Shown: positions 35,055-43,648, counted from the stretch's first letter. The stretch: 50,288 nucleotides of DNA from Prevotella sp. (GCA_024681705.1 JAILAI010000292.1:1-50288); one strand, 5' to 3'. Numbers and translations are program-made. Notes: generated by a model not told the origin, from the sequence alone.

Positions 35055-35387
35055 ATGACATCAATGATTCTCGCCGCACAGGCTGCCCAAGGTGGTGGCA
35101 GTGGCATGAGCATGTTGCTGATGATGGTGGCCATCTTCGCCATCATGTGGTTCTTCATGATCCGTCCGCAACAGAAGAAACAGAAAGAAATCCGTGCTTT
35201 CCAGAACGCACTCACCGAGGGAGCAAAAGTAGTAACAGGCGGTGGCATCTATGGCACCGTGAAGCACATTGACCTCGCTGCAAACATCGTGGAGGTGGAA
35301 ATTGCTAAGGGCGTCGTCATCCGCGTAGACAAGAACTACGTCTTTGCCGACACCAGTGCAGCCATGAGCGCAGCACAGACTAAGTAA
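35055..35387 (+). CDS. yajC: Preprotein translocase subunit YajC
   Basis: A 110-residue inner-membrane protein with one transmembrane helix (MLLMMVAIFAIMWFFMI) followed by RPQQKKQKE, then a small cytoplasmic beta domain (GAKVVTGGGIYGTV). YajC associates with SecDF in protein export. It begins 22 bp after nusB and precedes the ybbR-like gene by 44 bp. Confidence 0.95.
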   Translation: MTSMILAAQAAQGGGSGMSMLLMMVAIFAIMWFFMIRPQQKKQKEIRAFQNALTEGAKVVTGGGIYGTVKHIDLAANIVEVEIAKGVVIRVDKNYVFADTSAAMSAAQTK

Positions 35388-35431
35388 TCACCGACCTAGC
35401 GTCAGAAAAAAGCAGACTATCACAGACAGCC

Positions 35432-36415
35432 ATGGGCATTGCAAATCGCACAGGCTTCTTCGCCATCGTCAGGAATTTCCTTTTTGGTTTCATCAATAAG
35501 GAATTCCTGACTTTTCTGTTCTTCCTTATGCTGAGCGGAGCCTTCTGGCTTATTCTCACGCTCAACGAGGACAGCGAACGCGAGCTGAAGATTCCTGTCA
35601 CGCTGACGGGTGTACCGCAGAAAGTGGTCATCACCAGTCAGGGTAGCGATACCTTGCGCGTTACCGTGCGCGACAAGGGCTACGCGCTCTTGCCCTATCT
35701 CTATGGCGATATGCTGCGTACCGTGAACCTTGTCTTTAAGACATACGACAAGGGAAACGGGAAAGGGTTGGCCACGCAAGTGGAATTGTCCCGTCATATC
35801 AAGCCGATGCTCTTCAAGTCTACCACGATTGTCTCCATCAAGCCCGACCGCTTTGAGTTCTCGTATAATCATGGCGACAGCAAGCGAGTGCCCGTAAGAC
35901 TCAAGGGAGTTGTGACGCCCGACGAGGCTCACTATCTGGCGCGTATTGTCTTTGAACCGGAGTTTGTCACCATCTATGCCAGCCAGGCCAAACTTGACAG
36001 CGTGAAGAGCGTCTATACAGAGGGCGTTCGTCTGACCAACCTGACCGATACCACCACGCAGGTGCTGAATTTGAAGCCCATACAGGGTGTAAAGATACAG
36101 CCACAGCAGGTGAAAGTGAGCTTCTATCCCGATGTGCTCACTGAGGAAAGTTGCGAGATTCCCGTCACCGCCATCAATATGCCCGAAGGCAAAACGCTGC
36201 GCACTTTCCCGTCGAAAGTGAAGGTCACCTTCACCGTTGGCGCCAGTTCCATCCGAAACATCAGTCCTGGACAGTTCACTGTGGTGGCCGACTACGGCGA
36301 CATATTGGCGCATCCTTCGGCCAAATGTCCTGTAACACTCACCGCCAAGCCTTCGGGACTGAAAAACGTGAAACTGGAAGTTGAAGAAGTGAACTACCTC
36401 ATCGAAGAGCAATGA
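35432..36415 (+). CDS. YbbR-like domain protein
   Basis: A 327-residue protein with one N-terminal membrane segment (FLTFLFFLMLSGAFWLILTL, about 26-45), then an outside portion of repeated YbbR-type beta domains (for example IPVTLTGVPQKVV and VPVRLKGVV). In Firmicutes the YbbR protein CdaR regulates the diadenylate cyclase CdaA; whether that holds here cannot be told. Its stop overlaps the coaE start (ATGA, 36412-36415), so the two are translationally coupled. Confidence 0.85.
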   Translation: MGIANRTGFFAIVRNFLFGFINKEFLTFLFFLMLSGAFWLILTLNEDSERELKIPVTLTGVPQKVVITSQGSDTLRVTVRDKGYALLPYLYGDMLRTVNLVFKTYDKGNGKGLATQVELSRHIKPMLFKSTTIVSIKPDRFEFSYNHGDSKRVPVRLKGVVTPDEAHYLARIVFEPEFVTIYASQAKLDSVKSVYTEGVRLTNLTDTTTQVLNLKPIQGVKIQPQQVKVSFYPDVLTEESCEIPVTAINMPEGKTLRTFPSKVKVTFTVGASSIRNISPGQFTVVADYGDILAHPSAKCPVTLTAKPSGLKNVKLEVEEVNYLIEEQ

Positions 36416-37467
36416 CAAAAGCCATTCTCCGAACGGCTATCACCGGTGGCATTGGCAGCGGGAAGAGCTTTGTGTGCCAGTTGTTGCAACAGCGGGGTAT
36501 CGATGTCTACGACTGCGACGCCGCTGCCAAACGACTTATGCGCGACTCTGAACCTCTGCGGCAACAGCTCACGCGTCTGATAGGTCCAGACACTTATCGT
36601 GACGGACAGCTGAACAAGGCAGCTGTGGCGGCGTTTATGATGCAGTCGGAGGAAAACACACTTGCGGTTAATCATCTGGTGCACCCCGCGGTGTTTCGCG
36701 ACTTTCTCGACTCCGGAAAGGAATGGGTGGAGAGCGCCATTCTCTTCGAAAGCGGTCTCTATCGATATGTCGACCGTGCCGTTTGTGTTACGGCCCCCGA
36801 GGAAGTGCGCATCCAGAGAGTGATGGAACGCGACGGAATCAGTCGGCAGAAAACGCTCGAATGGATGGCAAAGCAGATGCCACAGGAGGAGGTGCTCGGT
36901 CGGTGTGACTTCGAAATAGTGAACGACGGACAGCACGATCTCGCCGAACAGGTGGACAGGCTGCTCGACCAAATCAAGAATATTACTCAAAACAATAACA
37001 TAACAAGAAAAGAGAAAATGCAATTGACAATTCTTTCAATCGCCGGCAAGCCCGGCCTCTACAAACTCGTTTCCAGAGGTAAAGCCAATCTCATTGTCGA
37101 GGCGCTCGACGAGACCCACAAGCGTATGCCTGCATTTGCCACCGATCGCGTGACATCATTGGCCGACATCGCTATGTATACCGACGCAGAGGATGTTCCT
37201 CTGATGACCATTCTCGCTGCCCTGCGCGACAAGGAAGAGGGTAAGCCTGTCAGCTTCAACTATAAGAAGGCATCGAGCAAAGAACTCCGCGACTTTTTTG
37301 CCGACCGCGTGCTTCCATCGTTCGATCAGGACCGTGTTCACGACAGCGATATCCGTAAACTGCTCCAATGGTACAACATTCTCATCAAGAATGAGATTAC
37401 CAACTTTGAGGAGCAGCTCAGTCCTACAGAGGGCGACAATGTGGACGACCGCATGGAAAAGGAATAA
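36412..37467 (+). CDS. coaE: Dephospho-CoA kinase fused in frame to a DUF5606-like domain
   Basis: A 351-residue reading frame of two proteins. Residues 1-195 are CoaE, the last step of coenzyme A synthesis: P-loop TGGIGSGKS (11-19), DCDAAAKRLM, HLVHPAVFRDF and ESAILFESGLY. Residues 203-351 begin MQLTILSIAGKPGLYK, followed by KANLIVEALDETHKRM, and match the DUF5606 protein normally encoded separately just downstream of coaE. The linker (NITQNNNITRKEK) is low-complexity and looks like a former intergenic gap without its stop codon. An internal ATG at 37018 could still give the second protein alone. Confidence 0.88.
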   Translation: MTKAILRTAITGGIGSGKSFVCQLLQQRGIDVYDCDAAAKRLMRDSEPLRQQLTRLIGPDTYRDGQLNKAAVAAFMMQSEENTLAVNHLVHPAVFRDFLDSGKEWVESAILFESGLYRYVDRAVCVTAPEEVRIQRVMERDGISRQKTLEWMAKQMPQEEVLGRCDFEIVNDGQHDLAEQVDRLLDQIKNITQNNNITRKEKMQLTILSIAGKPGLYKLVSRGKANLIVEALDETHKRMPAFATDRVTSLADIAMYTDAEDVPLMTILAALRDKEEGKPVSFNYKKASSKELRDFFADRVLPSFDQDRVHDSDIRKLLQWYNILIKNEITNFEEQLSPTEGDNVDDRMEKE

Positions 37468-37495
37468 TTACCACCTTATTATATATGGTACCGAC

Positions 37496-37537
37496 AGAAG
37501 GCGACAGGTCATCAAGACTTGTCGTCTTCTTCTTTTA
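37496..37537 (+). terminator. Terminator after the coaE-DUF5606 gene
   Basis: AGAAGGCGACAGGTC (37496-37510) pairs with GACTTGTCGTCTTCT (37516-37530) through 15 base pairs including two G-U pairs. The loop is ATCAA and TCTTTTATT follows. It ends the nusB-coaE run. Confidence 0.78.
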
Positions 37538-37636
37538 TTCTTTGTTTCCTGACCAAATGAAGTCGCAATACTATCGAAACCAACATGGTTTAACCCAGAA
37601 TTAATCCAACAAATCCTTATTCTTTCTCTTTTGTTT

Positions 37637-37672
37637 ATGTCATAATGTCATTATTTTATGTCATTGTGACAT
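37637..37672. promoter_or_regulatory. Cluster of four ATGTCA words upstream of hsp20
   Basis: ATGTCA occurs at 37637, 37645 and 37658, and inverted (TGACAT) at 37667; the last two form the palindrome ATGTCA-TTG-TGACAT. Four copies in 36 bp suggest a regulator binding site. No typical TAnnTTTG box is evident in 37468-37810, so hsp20 may use an alternative sigma factor. The rest of the gap shows only the upstream terminator. Confidence 0.45.
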
Positions 37673-37796
37673 GTTTTCTCGTTCGGCACATATATTGCAT
37701 TTATATAAGCGAAAGCCGAAGCTTAGAAAGGAAGTCAACAGACAACCAAAGGCTGAGGTAAATGAATTAAAAGTTAAACCATAAAAATAAAAAATC

Positions 37797-37803
37797 AGGA
37801 GGT
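37797..37803 (+). promoter_or_regulatory. Strong Shine-Dalgarno site of hsp20
   Basis: AGGAGGT lies seven bases before the ATG at 37811. Canonical Shine-Dalgarno sites are rare in this group and absent from the neighbouring genes, so it fixes the start and hints at high translation of this stress protein. Confidence 0.8.
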
Positions 37804-37810
37804 AAAAGAA

Positions 37811-38242
37811 ATGACGTATCCTACATTTGCAAGACGTAATGAGTGGCTCCCCACAGTGTTCAACGATTTGTTCGAAGACAATTTCATGCCACGTACTAGT
37901 GCAACGGCCCCGGCCATCAATGTCAAGGAAGACGATAAGCAGTATGTCGTAGAACTGGCAGCTCCGGGAATGAAAAAAGAGGATTTCGACGTGAACATCA
38001 ACCATGACGGTAACCTCGTCATCAAGATGGAACATAAGAAGGAAAACGCTGAGGAAGACAAGAAGGCACGCTATCTGCGCCGCGAGTTCAGCTACACAAA
38101 GTTCGAACAGACGCTGATTCTTCCAGATGACGTGAATAAAGATAAAATCGCAGCCCGCGTGGCCGACGGAGTGCTCACCGTAGACTTGCCAAAGGTGGTG
38201 AAGGAAGAGGTGAAAGTGGCTCGCCAGATCACAGTAGGCTAA
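37811..38242 (+). CDS. Hsp20-family small heat shock protein
   Basis: A 143-residue alpha-crystallin-type chaperone holding unfolding proteins in the cytoplasm. Residues ~34-130 are the alpha-crystallin domain (INVKEDDKQYVVELAAPGMK, then the conserved A-x-x-x-n-G-V-L as ARVADGVLTVDLPK). The N-terminal arm is short (LPTVFNDLFEDNF). The C-terminal tail ends VARQITVG, with the I-x-V anchor that mediates oligomer assembly. Monocistronic, with its own terminator. Confidence 0.95.
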   Translation: MTYPTFARRNEWLPTVFNDLFEDNFMPRTSATAPAINVKEDDKQYVVELAAPGMKKEDFDVNINHDGNLVIKMEHKKENAEEDKKARYLRREFSYTKFEQTLILPDDVNKDKIAARVADGVLTVDLPKVVKEEVKVARQITVG

Positions 38243-38373
38243 GAGAATACCCTTCCGCAGGGACGGAATCAATAGGAGGATAAAGGTAAAAGATTTGTTT
38301 TAGGATAAGCTTAAATTTATAGGTGTTATTAGTTATTATTAGTTTGATTGTGTGATTGTTAGATTTTTTACAG

Positions 38374-38408
38374 TCCCCGAGTGCGTGAGCATCCGGGGAT
38401 TTTTTTTC
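38374..38408 (+). terminator. Terminator after hsp20
   Basis: TCCCCG (38374-38379) pairs with CGGGGA (38394-38399), and TGC/GCA pair inside. A run of eight or more T follows from 38400. It is a strong intrinsic terminator, 130 bp past the hsp20 stop; nothing coding is seen between. Confidence 0.88.
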
Positions 38409-38549
38409 TCACTTCTTCAGCCGCTGGTTGGTCGTAGGTGAGCGATGAAGCCCCTTGCAAGAAGTGAGATGATGTTTGTATGGTTATCATGGTCTGTGAT
38501 ACCTTCGTGGTCTGCTCCTTCGTTCATCGCGAAGAAAAAAACAAATAAA

Positions 38550-38581
38550 TTTGGTCATCCTGTTGATTATTCGTAACTTTG
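38550..38581 (+). promoter_or_regulatory. Predicted promoter of the Ca2+/Na+ antiporter gene, near-leaderless
   Basis: TTTG (38550-38553), a 20 bp spacer, then TAACTTTG (38574-38581): a perfect match to the Bacteroidetes promoter. The start codon at 38590 is only eight bases past the box, so transcription would begin at or within a few bases of the ATG. Confidence 0.72.
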
Positions 38582-38589
38582 CAGCCGTT

Positions 38590-39522
38590 ATGAGTATTCT
38601 ATTCATTATTATAGGTGCGGTTCTGGTGCTATGGGGTGCCGACCGCCTGACCGACGGAGCCACAGCACTGGCACAGCGCATGGGCATTCCGCAGATTGTC
38701 ATCGGACTTACCGTTGTGGCCATGGGTACGTCTATGCCCGAGTTTTTTGTGTCGCTCATGTCGGCCATCCAGGGTACTTCAGACATTGCCGTAGGTAATG
38801 TCATTGGTTCGAATGCCTTTAACACCCTAGCCATTGTGGGTGTCACCGCTCTCGTTGCACCTATGGCTATCAGTCGCAATACCGTGCGTAAGGACATGCC
38901 TTTCGCCGTTGTCGCATCACTCGCACTCATGCTGATGTGCCACGATGGCGATGTGTCTCGCATCGATGCCGCCATTCTCTTCGCTGGCTTTATCCTTTTT
39001 ATCGCCTACACCCTGCGTGTGGCCTCAAAGGGAGATGCGATGGCCGCTGAGGAAATCAAACTCGAAGACATGCCTGTTTGGAAAGCGCTTGGACTCATTT
39101 TGGTCGGACTCACTTGCCTTGTGGGCGGAAGCCATGTCTTTGTGGGTGGTGCTTCCGATGTGGCGCGTTCGCTTGGCGTTCCTGATGCTGTCATTGGTCT
39201 TACCATTGTTGCTCTCGGCACTTCATTGCCCGAATTAGCCACCAGTATCGTGGCCGCAAAGAAAGGCCGCTCAGCCATCGCCATCGGTAATGTCATCGGT
39301 TCCAACGTCTTCAATATCCTCATGATCCTCGGTATCACTGGCTTGATACTTCCAATGGACATTCAGGGTATCACGAGCGTTGACCTTTGGTTGCTCGTGG
39401 GTAGTATATTCCTTCTGTGGATGTTCTGCTATACCAAGTTCAAGGTGGAGAAATGGGAGGGTGCTGTGCTCACCATCATTTACGTTGCCTACGTGGCATG
39501 GCTCGTTTATAAAGTAATTTAA
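38590..39522 (+). CDS. Calcium/sodium antiporter of the CaCA family
   Basis: A 310-residue inner-membrane protein with about ten hydrophobic segments. The two inverted alpha-repeats are clear: MGTSMPEFFVSLMSA followed by AVGNVIGSNAFN, and LGTSLPELATSIVAA followed by AIGNVIGSNVFN. These supply the glutamates and asparagines of the ion path. It should extrude Ca2+ in exchange for Na+ (or H+), like YrbG. The start at 38590 (MSILFIIIGAVLV) is preferred over 38551, which lies upstream of the -7 box. A GC-rich hairpin (CCTCTCG/CGAGAGG, 39532-39548) follows without a T-run. Confidence 0.92.
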   Translation: MSILFIIIGAVLVLWGADRLTDGATALAQRMGIPQIVIGLTVVAMGTSMPEFFVSLMSAIQGTSDIAVGNVIGSNAFNTLAIVGVTALVAPMAISRNTVRKDMPFAVVASLALMLMCHDGDVSRIDAAILFAGFILFIAYTLRVASKGDAMAAEEIKLEDMPVWKALGLILVGLTCLVGGSHVFVGGASDVARSLGVPDAVIGLTIVALGTSLPELATSIVAAKKGRSAIAIGNVIGSNVFNILMILGITGLILPMDIQGITSVDLWLLVGSIFLLWMFCYTKFKVEKWEGAVLTIIYVAYVAWLVYKVI

Positions 39523-39597
39523 GTAGCTCCGCCTCTCGCGTCGAGAGGGTATGGAGAAAGGGGTACTTGCTCAACCCCCTCTAACAAAACAAGAAAT

Positions 39598-40062
39598 ATG
39601 CAAGAAACCAGAAAAGATGAGGGGCTGAAAGCCCTGGGTGGTGCGTCGAACTATGCCGACAACTATACACCCGAAGTGCTGGAGACATTCCAGAACCAGC
39701 ATCCCGACAACGACTATTGGGTGCAATTCAATTGCCCCGAGTTCACGACACTTTGTCCTATCACAGGCCAACCCGACTTTGCCGAGTTGCGCATCCTTTA
39801 TATCCCCGATCAGCGCATGGTGGAGAGCAAGAGCTTGAAACTCTACCTTTTCTCCTTCCGCAATCACGGTGATTTCCACGAGGATTGTGTCAATATCATC
39901 ATGAAGGACCTCATACGTCTCATGGACCCGAAGTATATCGAAGTGAAGGGTCTCTTCACTCCGCGCGGAGGCATCAGTATCCATCCGTATGTTAACTACG
40001 GTCGCCCAGGCACACGCTATGAACAACTCGCCCAACATCGTTTCCAGAATATGGGCCTATAA
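39598..40062 (+). CDS. queF: NADPH-dependent 7-cyano-7-deazaguanine reductase
   Basis: A 154-residue short-form (YkvM-type) QueF that reduces preQ0 to preQ1 in queuosine tRNA modification. Catalytic Cys 53 and Asp 60 lie in [16 protein letters not shown]. The QueF NADPH motif and substrate region are [20 protein letters not shown], and [16 protein letters not shown] is the C-terminal signature. It is alone here; the other queuosine genes are not in the window. It follows the antiporter by 75 bp and ends in a strong terminator. Confidence 0.96.
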   Translation: MQETRKDEGLKALGGASNYADNYTPEVLETFQNQHPDNDYWVQFNCPEFTTLCPITGQPDFAELRILYIPDQRMVESKSLKLYLFSFRNHGDFHEDCVNIIMKDLIRLMDPKYIEVKGLFTPRGGISIHPYVNYGRPGTRYEQLAQHRFQNMGL

Positions 40063-40088
40063 GGTTCTTTCTTGGACGATAGAAACAT

Positions 40089-40146
40089 AAAACGACGCGG
40101 ACAACAATTCAAAGTTTTCTTTGTTTTTTTGTCCGCGTCGTTTTTT
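40089..40146 (+). terminator. Terminator after queF
   Basis: AAAACGACGCGGAC (40089-40102) pairs perfectly with GTCCGCGTCGTTTT (40131-40144), and a T-run follows. The 28-base loop is A/T-rich. Confidence 0.85.
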
Positions 40147-40415
40147 ATTGTTAATTTGAGTGCGACAAGAAGACAACGAAGATGAAGTGGAGAAGGTAAC
40201 GTTTTTCGTGTTCGCAGAAGCAAGAGTTTATTATGACATGTGGCTGGCATCTGCTAACGTCTAATAGCATCCCTTGCGTTTAGAAAGCGACGCTTTTACA
40301 CACGAAAAACGACGACTTAGCTCTTGCAAAGCGGTGGTTTTGAGTTTTGAAATAAATGCTTTATCTGGATAGATGATAAGATCAAAATCTCTATTTCTTA
40401 GGATTTGCATTTAAC

Positions 40416-40565
40416 ACCTACCGACCTACCATTATACCCCTCAAAGCCCTATAAATAAAGGGGTAGGTCTATGGTAGGTGTTACCGCAACACCTACCATA
40501 GACCTACCATATCTCAAACCCTTTGCTGGTGGGCATTTGCGAGTAGTCATGGTAGGTCGGTAGGT
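40416..40565. repeat. Nested double palindrome built from ACCTACC words
   Basis: Outer arms: ACCTACCGACCTACCAT (40416-40432) and its perfect 17 bp complement (40549-40565). Inner arms: a perfect 21 bp pair, 40462-40482 and 40488-40508, around the 5-base loop ACCGC. A third competing stem is TACCCCT (40435-40441) with AGGGGTA (40459-40465), which overlaps the inner arm. It lies in the 605 bp gap between converging queF and a lipoprotein gene, so it is not an obvious promoter. No coding sequence is seen. Confidence 0.85.
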
Positions 40566-40667
40566 CTTTTTGTGAAAAAAAATATTTCAAGTTGTTGTTG
40601 TCGAACTCACGTTATTGTTGCGTTTCGAAATATCCGATTTTTGATTTGCGTTGAATAATCGCTTTGC

Positions 40668-41417
40668 CTATTTGCGGTAGAAGCCGCGTTCGCCACTTTT
40701 GAAGCGGAGGCGAAGGGAGTCTGGTGTCATCAGGATAAACTCGGCAGTATCGTTCTCCAGCATCGAGCCTTCTTTCTTTTTCCCTTTTGTCGGATTTTCA
40801 GGTAAGGCGGTTAGCACCAGTCGGCCATTGATGACATGCCATTCAGAATAGTTGCGTGGGGTGGGGTAGATAACAGGACTCTCTTCACCCACTTCCGACA
40901 CGTGGCGCCTTCCCACCGCTTGCGCCTTATAATGCTGCTTCAGTGCAAACCCCATCTCGATAGGTTTCATCAGCCGCTTGAGCATGGAGTCCTCTCTAGC
41001 CTTTCCTTCGGGGTCGTCGAAGTTCTGCGCTATTCGCTCACGCAAGGTTGGCATCACCTGCGACACCCATGTGCCCTTCAGTTGGTCGAGGTCTATCACC
41101 ATGTCGGCTTTCGTCGAGTCTTTTCCGTTTTTGATGATAGCCACCCAGTCGCCAACTTTTGGCTTTCCAATAACGAGGTGGTTTTTGGTAGCTTGCAAGA
41201 TGTTGTAGGTGACGGGATCGCCGCCCTTGCCTGGCAGGAATATCAGGACGGTGTCGGTACATCCGTAACAGGCCAAGCCATAGATGGTGGAGTCGCCCTT
41301 AATGCTGGTGCTGGTTCCTACGGTTTTTTGCTCTTCCGGCATTTGTTTATTGTCATGGCTACACGCCACACTTAAGATGGCCGCCACGATGATTATAAAT
41401 AAGGTGTATTTCTTCAT
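40668..41417 (-). CDS. Putative lipoprotein of unknown function
   Basis: A 249-residue protein that I do not recognise. It has a signal peptide and lipobox (MKKYTLFIIIVAAILSVAC, Cys 19). A CYGC pair follows in GLACYGCTDTVLIFLPGKGG, then a beta-rich stretch resembling lipocalin-like Bacteroidetes lipoproteins (GDWVAIIKNG, WHVINGRLVLTALPE, AEFILMTPDSLRLRF). It is probably anchored in the outer membrane facing the periplasm. It stands alone, convergent with queF and divergent from the carboxyltransferase gene. Confidence 0.85.
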   Translation of the reverse strand: MKKYTLFIIIVAAILSVACSHDNKQMPEEQKTVGTSTSIKGDSTIYGLACYGCTDTVLIFLPGKGGDPVTYNILQATKNHLVIGKPKVGDWVAIIKNGKDSTKADMVIDLDQLKGTWVSQVMPTLRERIAQNFDDPEGKAREDSMLKRLMKPIEMGFALKQHYKAQAVGRRHVSEVGEESPVIYPTPRNYSEWHVINGRLVLTALPENPTKGKKKEGSMLENDTAEFILMTPDSLRLRFKSGERGFYRK

Positions 41418-41485
41418 TTTCGGAAAATTTTTGGCAAAGATAATGATTTTTCTGATTATTTTCTTCGTGATTGAGAAAAATTAGT

Positions 41486-41493
41486 TATATTTG
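41486..41493 (+). promoter_or_regulatory. Predicted -7 box of the carboxyltransferase gene
   Basis: TATATTTG matches TAnnTTTG, 60 bp upstream of the start codon at 41554. The -33 element is weak. Confidence 0.55.
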
Positions 41494-41553
41494 CATGATT
41501 ATTAGAATATAATAAGAAATACACATGTGTCAACTATTTAACTATAAATCGTT

Positions 41554-43332
41554 ATGAAGAAGAAAATCCAGTTCAGTCTCGTGTATCGAGACATGTGGCA
41601 GAGCTCAGGAAAATTCCAGCCTCGCAAGGACCAATTGGAGCGCATCGCGCCGGTGATTATCGATATGGGCGTATTCGACCGTGTCGAAACCAATGGTGGT
41701 GCCTTCGAGCAGGTGAACCTATTGGCTGGTGAGAATCCCAATGCTGCCGTGCGTGCGTTCTGCAAGCCGTTCAACGAGGTGGGCATCAAGACCCACATGC
41801 TCGATCGTGGCTTGAATGCGCTTCGCATGTATCCCGTTCCCGACGATGTGCGCGAACTGCAGTATAAGGTGAAGCACGCTCAGGGCGTAGACATTCCCCG
41901 TATTTTCTGCGGTCTGAACGATGTGCGCAACATCATACCTTCGGTGAAGTGGGCCAAGGCAGCTGGCATGACGCCGCAAGCAACGCTCTGCATTACCAAT
42001 TCGCCTGTTCACACGGTGGAATATTATTCCGAGATTGCCGATCAGGTGATAGCTGCAGGTGCTGAAGAAATCTGCCTGAAAGACATGGCCGGCATTGGTC
42101 AGCCCGCCTTGCTTGGTGCGCTGACGAAGTCCATCAAGACCAAGCATCCCGATGTCATCATCCAGTATCACGGACATAGTGGTCCTGGTCTGTCGATGGC
42201 CAGCATTCTGGAGGTGTGCAACAATGGAGCCGACGTTATCGATACCGCTATCGAACCCCTGTCATGGGGCAAGGTTCATCCCGATATCATCAGTGTTCAG
42301 TCGATGCTGAAGCACGAAGGATTCGAAGTGAAGGAAATCAATATGAATGCCTACATGAAGGCCCGTGCACTCACTCAGGAGTTTATCGACGACTGGCTCG
42401 GCTACTTCATCAATCCTGGCAACAAACTCATGTCATCACTGTTGCTTGGTTGTGGTCTTCCTGGCGGCATGATGGGTTCGATGATGGCCGATCTGGCTGG
42501 CATTCACAGCATCATCAACAAGACGCTGAAGGCAAAGGGCGAACCAGAACTGTCTACCGACGACATGTTGGTGAAACTGTTCGACGAGGTTGCCTATGTA
42601 TGGCCGCGCGTTGGTTATCCACCATTGGTGACGCCGTTCTCTCAGTATGTGAAGAACATCTCGTTGATGAACCTGCTTACGATGGCACAGGGCAAGGGCC
42701 GCTTCGTCATGATGGACGATGCCATGTGGGGTATGATTTTGGGCAAGAGTGGAAAGATTCCTGGCACAATCGATCCCGAACTGGTGGAATTGGCCAAGAA
42801 GCAGGGTCGCGAGTTTACCGATGCCGATCCGCATACGTTGCTTCCCAATGCCCTCGACGATTTCCGCAAGGAAATGGACGAGAACGGATGGGAATACGGA
42901 CCAGACGACGAAGAGCTCTACGAACTGGCTATGCACCCCGAACAGTATCGCAACTTCAAGAGCGGACAGGCTAAGAAGAACTTCCTGGCCGACCTGCAGA
43001 AGATGAAGGACGCTAAACTCGGTGCCAGTCTGTCGCCTGAGAAGATTGCCGAGTTCAAGCATGCCAAGGCCGACGCGTTGGTGGCTCCCGTCAAGGGACA
43101 GGTCTACTACGAGTTCTCTGGCGATGGCGAGTGCGCACCATGTGTGGAGCCGTTCATTGGTCAGCAGTACAAAGAGGGCCAGGCCTTCTGCTACATTCAG
43201 ACGCCGTGGGGTGAGATTCAGACCATTCCCGCAGCCCTCGGTGGCAAACTCGTCGAAGTGGCTGCCAAGCAGGGCGCTAAGGTGATGAAGGGCCAGACGC
43301 TGGCTTGGATCGAGCGCGATCATCAGGAATAG
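41554..43332 (+). CDS. Oxaloacetate decarboxylase alpha/pyruvate carboxylase B-type carboxyltransferase
   Basis: A 592-residue protein. Residues 1-300 form the carboxyltransferase TIM barrel: the RDMWQS variant of the RDxHQS loop, GAEEICLKDMAGI with the lysine carbamylated in the family, and metal-binding IIQYHGHSGPG. A PYC/OadA conserved region follows (LLLGCGLPGGMMGSMMADL, RVGYPPLVTPFSQ). The C-terminal ~75 residues resemble a biotinyl/lipoyl domain (DALVAPVKGQV), but the expected biotin-lysine motif (EAMKM type) is replaced by TPWGEIQ at about 550-556. It should move CO2 to or from a biotin carried on another protein. Pyruvate/oxaloacetate is likely, but the acceptor is not certain. Confidence 0.85.
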   Translation: MKKKIQFSLVYRDMWQSSGKFQPRKDQLERIAPVIIDMGVFDRVETNGGAFEQVNLLAGENPNAAVRAFCKPFNEVGIKTHMLDRGLNALRMYPVPDDVRELQYKVKHAQGVDIPRIFCGLNDVRNIIPSVKWAKAAGMTPQATLCITNSPVHTVEYYSEIADQVIAAGAEEICLKDMAGIGQPALLGALTKSIKTKHPDVIIQYHGHSGPGLSMASILEVCNNGADVIDTAIEPLSWGKVHPDIISVQSMLKHEGFEVKEINMNAYMKARALTQEFIDDWLGYFINPGNKLMSSLLLGCGLPGGMMGSMMADLAGIHSIINKTLKAKGEPELSTDDMLVKLFDEVAYVWPRVGYPPLVTPFSQYVKNISLMNLLTMAQGKGRFVMMDDAMWGMILGKSGKIPGTIDPELVELAKKQGREFTDADPHTLLPNALDDFRKEMDENGWEYGPDDEELYELAMHPEQYRNFKSGQAKKNFLADLQKMKDAKLGASLSPEKIAEFKHAKADALVAPVKGQVYYEFSGDGECAPCVEPFIGQQYKEGQAFCYIQTPWGEIQTIPAALGGKLVEVAAKQGAKVMKGQTLAWIERDHQE

Positions 43333-43357
43333 AACGCTTTCTGCGTTGACAATAATA

Positions 43358-43390
43358 AGAGGCACGGGTAGTTCCGTGCCTCTTTTTTGG
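43358..43390 (+). terminator. Terminator after the carboxyltransferase gene
   Basis: AGAGGCACGG (43358-43367) pairs perfectly with CCGTGCCTCT (43374-43383), loop GTAGTT, followed by TTTTTTGG. Strong intrinsic terminator. Confidence 0.9.
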
Positions 43391-43586
43391 TTGTAGCCGA
43401 GAGGGGATGTTAAAGACTACTCTGCGCTGGTAGCGCAGAACACGGGACTACGAATTACCTCTTAATAAGAAAACAATCAACATTCATTTTTGTTGAGATG
43501 GCGTTGTTTTATGAGGGTAAAAGGATTGGGAAAGGGATTGGGGTGTGGTTTCGTCGAAGATTTTATGGGAAGTCGTCGAAACGTGC

Positions 43587-43617
43587 TTGGAGTGTCTTTA
43601 CGATTGGTGTAATTTTG
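43587..43617 (+). promoter_or_regulatory. Predicted promoter of the TonB-type barrel gene
   Basis: TTG (43587-43589), a 20 bp spacer, then TAATTTTG (43610-43617), 31 bp before the start codon at 43649. The rest of 43333-43648 shows the upstream terminator and no gene. Confidence 0.65.
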
Positions 43618-43648
43618 CATCAGTAAAAAGATTAAAGCAGATATTATT

